NCBI GenBank assembly: GCA_003096235.1 | Contig: PIXT01000018.1 | Location: forward strand, 1 to 12,855 | Reading direction: 5' to 3' | DNA: 12,855 bases | From: Candidatus Bathyarchaeum sp. | GTDB taxonomy: Archaea > Thermoproteota > Bathyarchaeia > Bathyarchaeales > Bathyarchaeaceae | Shown: positions 1 through 6,053 of the stretch, one piece after another | How positions within the stretch are numbered: the first letter of the stretch is position 1 | How the letters are laid out: the number at the start of each line of letters is the position of its first letter | Notes under the pieces: model-generated | The model's database searches: none | Seen by the model: the letters and a program-made list of their open reading frames with translations, nothing else | What the model was told of the DNA's origin: nothing | Made by a program: the position numbers and the translations under genes

Positions 1-1
1 A

Positions 2-760
2 ACCACAATCGAAGTAACAGTCCGCAGACTAAGACTAATAGCTACATCATCGAATCTTGACAACACCGAAGAAGTGACAAAATTTCTGTCAGACAGAGAA
101 GCAAAGAACAGCTACATTGAGAGTTTAGCAAATGCCTATTTTAGATATACAAAATACAACAATATAGATTGGGAACAGCCAATAATCAAACGTTCAAGCC
201 AGCCACCTTATGTTCCAACAACGGAAGAAATTACAGCTTTAGTTTCTGATGCAGGGAAAAAATACAGCTTAATTCTAAGTATTATGAAAGATACTGGAAT
301 GCGACCAATAGAAATTGAGCGAACTAACTTAAAATGGCTTGACTTGAATCGAGGAACAATCAATGTGGAAACTGCTAAACATGGAAACGGAAGAAGTCTA
401 AAGTTAAAAGACCACACTCTGGCAATGTTAAAAGAATATATTGGTAGTAACACATTCAACCTAAACGATAACATTTTTCCAAAAGTAAAGACCATGCGAC
501 GAGTATTTACCACATTAAGAACCCGAACCGCAAACAAACTAAAAAGACCAGAAATTCGTAAAATCTCAATGTACAGTTTTAGACATTATTTTGCAACGAT
601 GCTTTACCACAAAACCAAAGATATTCTATTAGTAAAACAACAATTAGGTCATAAAAGAATTGAAAACACCCTGATTTACACACATATTGTAAACTTCAGG
701 GAGGACGATTATATCGCAAGAACAGCAACAACAAAAGAAGAAACGTTCCAAGAGCGTTAA
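2..760 (+). CDS. Tyrosine recombinase/integrase, 5' end outside window
   Basis: Site-specific tyrosine recombinase (phage integrase/XerD superfamily), probably the integrase of an archaeal mobile element. The frame is open from base 2 with no stop, so the gene starts left of the window; the GTG at 74 is probably an internal Val. About 252 residues are visible. The first ~65 resemble the end of a helical core-binding domain. The rest is the catalytic domain, with Arg in DTGMRP (visible residue 101), a possible Lys in TAKHGNGR, YSFR (191-194) in the HxxR box, His in QLGH (217) and the nucleophilic Tyr in IYTH (226). Tyr in place of the first His of HxxR occurs in divergent archaeal integrases. 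The C-terminus is intact with all other catalytic positions, so the gene is probably functional unless damaged upstream. Family assignment is firm; the element it served cannot be named. Confidence 0.88.
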   Translation, partial: TTIEVTVRRLRLIATSSNLDNTEEVTKFLSDREAKNSYIESLANAYFRYTKYNNIDWEQPIIKRSSQPPYVPTTEEITALVSDAGKKYSLILSIMKDTGMRPIEIERTNLKWLDLNRGTINVETAKHGNGRSLKLKDHTLAMLKEYIGSNTFNLNDNIFPKVKTMRRVFTTLRTRTANKLKRPEIRKISMYSFRHYFATMLYHKTKDILLVKQQLGHKRIENTLIYTHIVNFREDDYIARTATTKEETFQER

Positions 761-879
761 TGATAAAAAAAACATGCATAAGAACTGAAACTGATATGTA
801 ACCAACCCATTTCTCTTCATGAATGCCTCTCATTTTAATGATGGCGATATCACATGTACTTTTGCAAAATGTCCTCTTT

Positions 880-1440
880 TTACCAAATGTTTGTATCGGT
901 AACTTCTATATCATAGTAGATAGAAACGGTATCTCTGTTTGCTTTAACTAATACCCCCGTTTTATTATCCCAATAACACACCATTCCTTCCATAGTAGTA
1001 ATGTTTGCAAAGACAATTTCTCTTGATTGACCACAAATATTTTGGTTTTCAACACCAAATATTGTAAAAGTATTATTTCCTTCTGTAACAATGTCATGAA
1101 CATTTAAATCAGAAGGTACAATGAATCCTGTGAAATCATCTTTACCTACTTCCCCACTCAATAAGCTACTTTCACGGGTTCCATCCGAATAAAAGAAAGT
1201 AACATTGAGAACATAATTTTTTTCTTGTATGTCCTTAAATTCAATTTTCATTTTTGAGGTTTCTGTAATTGATTGTGAAGAATTTGCTGGATTATATTGG
1301 GTTAAAACAGCATCATATTCTATCCAATCACAAGAATTGACTACTCTACTGTTTTCTTGCGAATCAAAAGTTACATAAACTGCAGAAACAGACCCAATAC
1401 CAATTAAGACGATTATCAAGAGAATAAGTATTTTTTTCAT
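880..1440 (-). CDS. Small secreted hypothetical protein
   Basis: I do not recognise a named family. The 186-residue product begins with a clear signal peptide: Lys-Lys, then a hydrophobic stretch to about residue 20 ending in SVSA, a good signal peptidase I site. The mature part is polar and beta-rich, with three cysteines (37, 136, 155) and several N-glycosylation sequons (NSS 53, NVT 79, NNT 122, NIT 146), so it is probably exported. The CYWDNKTGVLV stretch (155-165) resembles a motif I associate with secreted archaeal proteins of unknown function. The ATG is preceded by AGGGG five bases upstream, and a TATA-like element lies near 1478-1486. It is convergent with the recombinase and may belong to the same accessory region. 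Confidence 0.75.
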   Translation of the reverse strand: MKKILILLIIVLIGIGSVSAVYVTFDSQENSRVVNSCDWIEYDAVLTQYNPANSSQSITETSKMKIEFKDIQEKNYVLNVTFFYSDGTRESSLLSGEVGKDDFTGFIVPSDLNVHDIVTEGNNTFTIFGVENQNICGQSREIVFANITTMEGMVCYWDNKTGVLVKANRDTVSIYYDIEVTDTNIW

Positions 1441-1477
1441 TTTTTCCCCTGAACCCTTTTTTCAATTCTCATTAATG

Positions 1478-1486
1478 AAATTTATG
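1478..1486 (-). promoter_or_regulatory. TATA-like box of the secreted-protein gene
   Basis: On the minus strand this reads CATAAATTT, about 40 bases before the ATG at 1440. A start of transcription some 25 bases downstream would leave a short leader carrying the AGGGG ribosome binding site. Position and composition only. Confidence 0.35.
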
Positions 1487-1541
1487 CTTGCAAAACTCTC
1501 TTTATTACTTGGCAAATCAGGACAATAAAGAAAACATCAAA

Positions 1542-1571
1542 AGTATATTTGGCTAACCGCCGTAATATACT
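1542..1571. repeat. Inverted repeat/hairpin AGTATAT...ATATACT
   Basis: A perfect 7-bp inverted repeat (AGTATAT at 1542-1548, ATATACT at 1565-1571) encloses a second short one, GGC TAACC GCC. It lies in the 219-bp gap between the secreted protein and the RHH gene, where I see no gene. It could be a terminator stem, a recombination site of the element carrying the recombinase, or an operator. Confidence 0.45.
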
Positions 1572-1659
1572 AAAACAGAGAAAAAATGTGGATTAAAACC
1601 TTGATAGAAAAAATTACTAAGGCTAAAGATGGGTTCAAATCCTGCACGAGGTTACATGT

Positions 1660-2205
1660 TTATTTGATGTTTTGTTTGTCGATTGTTATTGTTATTGAAG
1701 TGTCTGAGATTTCGGTGCTAATTTCTTTGTGTAGGATCGTGTTGAATGTTCCAACGGTTATTCCAGATAGGTATATACTCCATTTTCGTCCCAACTCATG
1801 CCTTAGATGAAGGATTTCTTTATCTTTTTTGATGTGATGATCACATTCGAACCATCCGGCAAACTCAGAAAGAAGCTTCTTGATTAAACAAAGTACGAAA
1901 CTGTAGGTGGGAGTGACGCCCATTGTTAAAAGAAGGTCTTTGACTATGTTTTCTCCGGCGTTTATTCCGCTTTCTTTTATTTTGTCGTCTGGACAGCATT
2001 CCAGTATGCCTAAAAAGCCTTTGCGTGTTAGTGTTATTGCCCCGTAGCGTAGCATGTATCTAAGGTAAGCATATTGTTGCAGGAGCCTATTTAGGAGTGA
2101 GTTGACGCTAACTCCTTGTTTTTCAGCTTCCTCGTTTAGGACATTGAGCCATTCTTCGTCTATTCTGAATGAGCGCCCAACGGTTTTTCTTTTTTTATTT
2201 AGCAA
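1660..2205 (-). CDS. Ribbon-helix-helix DNA-binding regulator with C-terminal domain
   Basis: Probable transcription regulator of 181 residues. Residues 8-48 form a ribbon-helix-helix domain: a basic N-terminus, the DNA-contacting strand RSFRID (11-16), then two helices ending near LLNRLLQQYAYL. The remaining ~130 residues form a conserved-looking domain with FECDHHIKKDKE and LGRKWSIYL, which I recall from archaeal RHH proteins of unknown effector. The start is TTG at 2205; GGAG lies 11 bases upstream and an in-frame stop just beyond, so no ATG start is possible. It is divergent from the receiver gene. Autoregulation is plausible, since an inverted repeat lies at its predicted transcription start (2223-2235). 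DNA-binding assignment is firm; target and effector are unknown. Confidence 0.82.
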   Translation of the reverse strand: MLNKKRKTVGRSFRIDEEWLNVLNEEAEKQGVSVNSLLNRLLQQYAYLRYMLRYGAITLTRKGFLGILECCPDDKIKESGINAGENIVKDLLLTMGVTPTYSFVLCLIKKLLSEFAGWFECDHHIKKDKEILHLRHELGRKWSIYLSGITVGTFNTILHKEISTEISDTSITITIDKQNIK

Positions 2206-2222
2206 TAATAGAGGCTCTCCTC

Positions 2223-2235
2223 AACCATTAAGGTT
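2223..2235. promoter_or_regulatory. Inverted repeat AACC-ATTAA-GGTT, possible operator
   Basis: Imperfect palindrome between the SD and the TATA box of the RHH gene, at its predicted transcription start. That is the usual place for a repressor site. Binding by the RHH protein is inference. Confidence 0.35.
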
Positions 2236-2243
2236 ACAGTGTG

Positions 2244-2254
2244 TTATTATTTAA
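2244..2254. promoter_or_regulatory. Shared divergent TATA region for RHH and receiver genes
   Basis: TTATTATTTAA reads as a TATA-like element on both strands. It places transcription starts near 2222 (minus, RHH) and 2280 (plus, receiver), each giving a short leader. Only one short A/T tract serves the gap, so the two genes may compete for the same promoter. Confidence 0.45.
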
Positions 2255-2297
2255 CCATTTTTGGCTATTTGTGGATTATTGTGTCCATCAAGGTTTT

Positions 2298-2753
2298 ATG
2301 GCTAAACATCATCTAAGTTATGTTAAGATGCAGCCCAACAACAAAAAAGAGCACATTAATGTTCTCTTTGTGGATGATGATATTGACTTCTTGAAAAGCG
2401 CAAAACAGTGCCTAAAACTTCATGGCGACTATGACATAGAATCAGCTTTTTCGGTTGACGAAGCACTAGAAAAGATGAAGAAAAAAGAAACGGATGTAAT
2501 AGTCTGTGACATTGAGATGCCTATGAAAAATGGTTTCGAGTTTCTGAAATCGCTTCGAGAAAACAAGAATAACATCCCATTCATCGTGTTTACGGTAACA
2601 GAAGATAAACAAAAAGCGCTCAGAGCATTCACATTGGGCGCAAATGGGTTCGTTGGAAAAGCGGGTGACCCAGAAACTGTTTTTGCTACATTACAAAGAT
2701 GCATAGACAAATCCGTAAACAGCATTGAAGAATACAACCACAACAATAGGTGA
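2298..2753 (+). CDS. Stand-alone response regulator receiver protein (CheY-like)
   Basis: Single-domain receiver of 151 residues that accepts phosphate from a histidine kinase. No kinase lies in the window. The family signature is complete: acidic pocket DDD (26-28) after the first hydrophobic strand, phospho-acceptor Asp 71 in VIVCDIEMP, conserved Thr 99 in FTVT, and Lys 121 in FVGKAG. There is no DNA-binding or enzymatic output domain, so it probably works by protein contact. I chose ATG 2298 because AAGG precedes it by four bases and a TATA-like box lies ~45 bases upstream. ATG 2328 is a weaker alternative, and the frame stays open upstream to 2241. It shares its promoter region with the divergent RHH gene, hinting at linked expression. 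Confidence 0.9.
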   Translation: MAKHHLSYVKMQPNNKKEHINVLFVDDDIDFLKSAKQCLKLHGDYDIESAFSVDEALEKMKKKETDVIVCDIEMPMKNGFEFLKSLRENKNNIPFIVFTVTEDKQKALRAFTLGANGFVGKAGDPETVFATLQRCIDKSVNSIEEYNHNNR

Positions 2754-2770
2754 AGTGCTTCATTCGCGAT

Positions 2771-2799
2771 TTCACTTAATGCTTATATTCTTTAGTGAA
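2771..2799. promoter_or_regulatory. TATA box bracketed by inverted repeat TTCACT/AGTGAA
   Basis: CTTATATT (2782-2789) is a good TATA box for the microprotein gene. TTCACT (2771-2776) and AGTGAA (2794-2799) are perfect inverted copies placed symmetrically around it, with their centre at 2785. The arrangement suits an operator whose occupant would block TBP. Confidence 0.5.
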
Positions 2800-2827
2800 T
2801 GCTGAATTTTTGGCAGGGGGACGAAAC

Positions 2828-2941
2828 ATGACGGATGTAGAAAAAGCTGAGGAAAAAGCCATCCAAAAAAGGGTTAAGAGCAGACGATACAGTGGCAAAT
2901 ACAAGGGAAGAGGAAAATACAAACCAAAAGACCCAGCATAA
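2828..2941 (+). CDS. 37-residue basic microprotein
   Basis: Not recognised. The product has 37 residues. The N-terminal third is acidic and likely helical (TDVEKAEEKA), followed by a strongly basic tail rich in Lys, Arg, Tyr and Gly (RRYSGKYKGRGKYKPK). About 13 of 37 residues are Lys or Arg, which suggests binding to RNA, DNA or the ribosome; that is inference. The case for a real gene is its full signal set: TATA box at 2782-2789, AGGGGGA six to seven bases before the ATG, and a clean TAA. It lies 49 bases upstream of the Trm5-family gene on the same strand and could be cotranscribed. It is not L41e or S30e as far as I can tell. Confidence 0.65.
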   Translation: MTDVEKAEEKAIQKRVKSRRYSGKYKGRGKYKPKDPA

Positions 2942-2990
2942 TACGCACCTTGTTTAGTTCTGTTGGAGAATGATGTAACTGAAAGGAAAC

Positions 2991-3830
2991 TTGAAAACTG
3001 TTCTCGCAGACAAACTTGAACCTGAACAATTAAAGCAACTCTACAAAACATATGATATAGTCGGCAAAATTGCCATTATCCGAGTTCCAAAACAACTAGA
3101 GAAGCACAGCAGACTAATTGCTGAAGCGGTCATGAACACTCACAGGGAAGTCAAGTCTGTCTGGCGGCAAGCCAGTTCTGTTTCAGGCGATTACAGGTTA
3201 CGTAACTTAGAATTTGTGTTAGGCGAAAAAACAACACGGACCCGCTACAAGGAGCATGGCTGCGTCTACATAACGGACTTGATGAAAACCTATTTTTCTC
3301 CTAGGCTTTCCTATGAACGGCTGAGAATCACGAGGCTGATTCAAAGGGGCGAAGTTGTTTTGAACATGTTTGCGGGTGTAGGCTGCTATTCAATAGCTAT
3401 CGCGAAGCATTCAGAACCCACAAAAGTTTACTCGATAGATGTTAATCCGTTTGCGTTCAAGTATCTTCAAGAAAACATTAGACTCAACAGAGTTGAAAAA
3501 ACAGTTGTTCCCATTCAAGGAGACGCAAAAACGGTGACCGAAAACAAGCTGCAAAACGTTGCAGACCGTGTTCTAATGCCGCTACCTGAAATAGCATACG
3601 AGTATCTTGACTACGCCCTGTTAGCACTCAAGCCTGAAGGCGGATGGATTCACTACTACGATTTTGAATACGCAAAAAAGAGTGACAATCCTGTACAAAA
3701 AGCTGAAACAAAGGTTTCAAAAAAAATGCGATCATTATGCACGGAGTTTGATGTAGAATCTGGGCGAATCGTGAGACCAATTGGACCCAGATGGTACCAA
3801 GTGGTTCTTGACATCCACGTGCAAAACTAG
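2991..3830 (+). CDS. Trm5/TYW2-family tRNA methyltransferase
   Basis: Class I SAM-dependent enzyme of the Trm5/TYW2 (COG2520) family. Trm5 makes m1G37 in tRNA; archaeal relatives also act in wyosine synthesis. This reading gives 279 residues. The N-terminal ~75 match the Trm5 D2 region (YDIVGKIAIIRVP), then YFSPRLSYER (101-110), SAM motif NMFAGVG (125-131), SIDVNP (148-153), GDA (177-179) and DRVLMPLPE (192-200). The extra D1 domain of longer Trm5 proteins is absent. FSPRL favours Trm5 over TYW2, but Trm5 normally has NLP where this protein has PLP (197-199), so the exact reaction is uncertain. The TTG start has only a weak AAGGA. CTG at 2979 lies 10 bases after GGAG and fits local spacing better. 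Family firm, sub-type open. Confidence 0.85.
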   Translation: MKTVLADKLEPEQLKQLYKTYDIVGKIAIIRVPKQLEKHSRLIAEAVMNTHREVKSVWRQASSVSGDYRLRNLEFVLGEKTTRTRYKEHGCVYITDLMKTYFSPRLSYERLRITRLIQRGEVVLNMFAGVGCYSIAIAKHSEPTKVYSIDVNPFAFKYLQENIRLNRVEKTVVPIQGDAKTVTENKLQNVADRVLMPLPEIAYEYLDYALLALKPEGGWIHYYDFEYAKKSDNPVQKAETKVSKKMRSLCTEFDVESGRIVRPIGPRWYQVVLDIHVQN

Positions 3831-3841
3831 TCTTGGCAAAT

Positions 3842-3850
3842 CTTTTATAA
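3842..3850 (+). promoter_or_regulatory. TATA box of the Trm112 gene
   Basis: CTTTTATAA lies 12 bases after the methyltransferase stop. It predicts transcription from about 3872, leaving a short leader that contains GGAGGG at 3879-3884. A leaderless start at ATG 3907 would need transcription to begin some 60 bases from the box, which does not fit. Confidence 0.6.
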
Positions 3851-3891
3851 CCACACTGTTCACACAATAGTAACAACTGGAGGGACCAATT

Positions 3892-4170
3892 ATCAAAAAG
3901 AAATTAATGGATATACTAGCATGTCCAATTGACAAACATTATCCACTGGAGCTCCACGTTTTTAAAGAAACAAAAGAAATATCGGAAGGCGTAATAGTTT
4001 GTCCCAAATGCTCACGATGGTATCCAATCCGAGACGAAATCCCTGAAATGTTACCTGACGAACTGCGAAACGAAAAAGATGAACTGCCCTTTATCAAAAA
4101 ATGGAAACAAAAGTTTCCCAAACAAATACTACAGCAAGGAAAACCATTCAACATCGAAGAGGCAGAATAA
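3892..4170 (+). CDS. Trm112 family protein, apparent ATC start
   Basis: Small partner protein of the Trm112 (UPF0434) family, known to activate class I methyltransferases acting on tRNA, rRNA and release factors. From ATC at 3892 the product has 92 residues, read as (M)KKKLMDILACPIDKHYPLEL. The first metal-site position keeps Cys 11 but has Asp where CPxC would give a second Cys; the second pair is intact in VCPKC. The C-terminal half is charged and helical. GGAGG ends eight bases before the ATC. ATG 3907 is 22 bases from it and would remove KKKL, usual at the family's N-terminus. ATT at 3889 is a less likely alternative. It follows another methyltransferase gene but has its own TATA box. Confidence 0.82.
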   Translation: MKKKLMDILACPIDKHYPLELHVFKETKEISEGVIVCPKCSRWYPIRDEIPEMLPDELRNEKDELPFIKKWKQKFPKQILQQGKPFNIEEAE

Positions 4171-4196
4171 AACGGACTAAACAAGGCATAAGTTAA

Positions 4197-4229
4197 GGTT
4201 ACAAAGATAACCAAGCTATTTTTGTTTTT
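4197..4229 (+). terminator. Hairpin plus T-tract after the Trm112 gene
   Basis: GGTTA (4197-4201) and TAACC (4208-4212) form a 5-bp stem with a 6-base loop, followed by TATTTTTGTTTTT. It lies in the 57-bp gap between convergent genes and would end the + strand transcript. Confidence 0.55.
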
Positions 4230-4446
4230 ATTCTTGGCGTTCTGGAAGTTTTGAATAGCTTCCATCTGGCGACCTGTATACTGCTAGTCGCCCAATGGTT
4301 TCCCAGTTTTCTCCAGTGTTTCGTCTAATTTGTGTAACTATAACTTCTGCTGCGGGGTCAGCTTTTCCAGCCCAAACGGTTACATTCAGATAATCTTGTT
4401 CATTGATGCGGATATGAAATCTTGCCTTTGGCTGAGATGTACTCAT
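4228..4446 (-). CDS. 72-residue orphan protein, function unknown
   Basis: I cannot name a family. The product is a compact soluble protein of 72 residues with alternating beta pattern: RFHIRINEQDYLNVTVW, then VIVTQIRR, WETIGRLAVYRSPDGSYSKLPE. It has no signal peptide, membrane segment or cysteine. The aromatic pattern suggests a small all-beta fold, and I have the impression of similar short proteins in other uncultured archaea, which I cannot verify here. Its ATG is preceded by GGTG six bases upstream and an A/T-rich TATA-like tract at 4481-4490, giving a leader of roughly a dozen bases. It ends convergently against Trm112; the terminator T-tract overlaps its stop codon. Confidence 0.72.
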   Translation of the reverse strand: MSTSQPKARFHIRINEQDYLNVTVWAGKADPAAEVIVTQIRRNTGENWETIGRLAVYRSPDGSYSKLPERQE

Positions 4447-4480
4447 TTATTTCACCACAATTCATTGGGTGCTCAATACT

Positions 4481-4490
4481 TTTTATTTTT
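4481..4490 (-). promoter_or_regulatory. TATA-like box of the 72-residue protein gene
   Basis: AAAAATAAAA on the minus strand, about 40 bases before the ATG at 4446. It predicts a transcription start near 4459 and a short leader with GGTG. Confidence 0.4.
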
Positions 4491-4527
4491 TTAGGCTATA
4501 GATTAGCCAGCCTATGTTGTAGAAAGC

Positions 4528-4534
4528 AAAAAAA
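4528..4534 (-). terminator. T7 tract after the PNPT transferase gene
   Basis: On the minus strand this is a run of seven T preceded by CGCGAG, 30 bases beyond the stop codon. Archaeal transcription commonly ends at such T-runs. Confidence 0.4.
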
Positions 4535-4564
4535 CTCGCGTAAGATGTGTTCTTTGTTGCGGGT

Positions 4565-5674
4565 TTAGAGCAGTAATACTATTCCCAAGAGGGCAATTAC
4601 GCATTGAACAACTATGATAAAGGCTACAACATCTCGTTCGTAGACTTTTGGTTTCACTTTTTTTAGAAACCAGATAGCTAAGTGGGTTGTATCGTAGATG
4701 TGACTATAAGGCAGGTCTAATGAACCGTCTTGGTTGATTTTTGCGAAGGCTTGGACATCCCCCACCTTATCTATGAATCTTGCGCGTAAATACAAGATTA
4801 TTTCTAGATAATATGGAATAAAAAGCCAAACAGCAATTCTTTCCATGTTCCCCAGAATGGCTAGAGTTGCTATCAGAGCTCCAATAGCATACGTAAATGA
4901 GTTGCCTGGAAAAACTTTTGCGGGATACCAATTATACGCCAGAAACGCAAGCAAAGATGCACAGACAACGAACGCTATCAATGCAATCCATAGGCTTCCA
5001 CTGATTAGACTAGTGAAACCAAAAGTAGCGAAAATCACTAAGCCCATGCTTGTTTCTAGTCCGTTGTAGCCTGCGAGGAGATTGAATCCGTTTGTTGCGC
5101 CTATTATTCCTAAGGGGACAACAAGCAGAGGATAAAGAAGCCCTAGGTCTATGTTGCCTAGAAAGGGAAACTCCATGACGGTGTTGTTAACATTCAAAAC
5201 TGTTAAGGGAAGAGCGATGGGAATTGTGAGCGCAATTTTTTGAAGTTGACTTAGCCCTTGTTTCCATCCTAGAATGTCATCGATGAAGCCTATGAATCCC
5301 GCAAGAAGTATAGTTAATGAAATGGCGAAGGCTTCAACTACGTTTGCTGAGGGGGTTCCGAGTATGGGAAAAGTTTTCAGGAAGATGTAAATCAGCAAAG
5401 AGAAGCAAATGACTATTGCGACAATTAATCCGCCTGACCGTGGAACGGGTGGATGGTCAGGTTTGTTCATGTCTTTTCCTACAAGTTTTGCTGATTGGGC
5501 TGATTTGATCCATTTTTTTGTGAGAAACAGGGTTACAAAGAAACTAAACATCAAAATTAGCCCTGTGAGAACCATCTCATCGATATCCAAGAGCAGACGG
5601 CTAAAGAAATTAACCAGACTAGCGTTAAGAAATGGTGCAACAAATGAAATCAAACTCAAGAATGTTAAGACCAC
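4565..5674 (-). CDS. PNPT/GT4-family UDP-GlcNAc:polyprenyl-phosphate GlcNAc-1-P transferase
   Basis: Integral membrane enzyme of the polyprenyl-phosphate N-acetylhexosamine-1-phosphate transferase family (MraY/WecA/Alg7; archaeal AglH type). Such enzymes move GlcNAc-1-phosphate from UDP-GlcNAc to dolichyl phosphate, the first step of lipid-linked glycan assembly for N-glycosylation. The 369 residues hold about ten hydrophobic segments. Family motifs are in order: DMNKPDHPPVPRSGG (68-82), DDILGW (132-137), NGFNLLAGYNGLE (195-207) and PAKVFPGNS (251-259), followed by YSHIYDTTH (323-331). The GTG start at 5674 has GAGG nine bases upstream and an in-frame TAA further up. A 15-bp palindrome ~100 bases upstream could be an operator. 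The sugar-nucleotide genes elsewhere in the window fit the same pathway. Family firm; exact sugar inferred. Confidence 0.88.
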   Translation of the reverse strand: MVLTFLSLISFVAPFLNASLVNFFSRLLLDIDEMVLTGLILMFSFFVTLFLTKKWIKSAQSAKLVGKDMNKPDHPPVPRSGGLIVAIVICFSLLIYIFLKTFPILGTPSANVVEAFAISLTILLAGFIGFIDDILGWKQGLSQLQKIALTIPIALPLTVLNVNNTVMEFPFLGNIDLGLLYPLLVVPLGIIGATNGFNLLAGYNGLETSMGLVIFATFGFTSLISGSLWIALIAFVVCASLLAFLAYNWYPAKVFPGNSFTYAIGALIATLAILGNMERIAVWLFIPYYLEIILYLRARFIDKVGDVQAFAKINQDGSLDLPYSHIYDTTHLAIWFLKKVKPKVYERDVVAFIIVVQCVIALLGIVLLL

Positions 5675-5771
5675 ACTTTTCGCCTCGGTTCCTGTTTTAT
5701 CGGGTTGATTTTTTCTTAACCTGTTTTACAATGCACATATAGTCTTAAGCCTTGCCCCAAATCACTATGTT

Positions 5772-5786
5772 ACACAATAATTGTGT
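5772..5786. promoter_or_regulatory. Perfect palindrome ACACAAT-A-ATTGTGT
   Basis: Seven-base arms around one central base, a typical size for a dimeric regulator site. It lies about 100 bp upstream of the PNPT transferase start and beyond its probable TATA box. No partner copy is visible in the window. Confidence 0.4.
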
Positions 5787-6026
5787 TAATTCTTAACCAT
5801 TGATTTCAAGGTTGGGATGAACCATAAAAACAAAAGATTACTTACTAAAAAGCGCTAATTGTTGATTATAAACATGCCCAACATTGTAAGAAAGGGTTTG
5901 CTGAAGCTCTTGCACAGAGTAATAGAGGAAGAAAAACGAACAAACCTCTGCTACAATCGCTTGATCATTTCATTTCCGTGCTTGAGCCTTTTCAGCCCCA
6001 CTTCTTTCAATGCGTTTGTCTCCCAC

Positions 6027-6033
6027 AAAAAAA
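6027..6033 (-). terminator. C-rich/T7 tract after the beta-propeller gene
   Basis: The minus strand reads CCCCTCCCC followed directly by seven T, 21 bases after the stop codon. This is a good intrinsic archaeal termination signal. Confidence 0.5.
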
Positions 6034-6053
6034 GGGGAGGGGAAATTGTTTGG

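Larger units (their letters stand above)
5675..6053. other. Intergenic region, no supported gene
   Basis: This 379-bp gap holds the promoter side of the PNPT transferase gene (TATA-like ACTATATGT on the minus strand near 5735-5743), a 15-bp palindrome at 5772-5786, and a T-run for the beta-propeller gene. A + strand frame beginning at ATG 5874 runs about 65 codons into the 3' end of the beta-propeller gene. It has no SD and does not resemble a protein I know. Confidence 0.5.

Noticed and set aside
1570..1655. Complete tRNA gene ending in the T-arm-like fragment at 1633-1646
   Set aside because: No pairing 5' acceptor, D arm or anticodon stem can be built upstream, and the 5' side of the T stem does not pair fully.
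1586..1810. + strand frame overlapping the RHH gene
   Set aside because: Antisense shadow of the well-supported RHH coding region, with no ribosome binding site.
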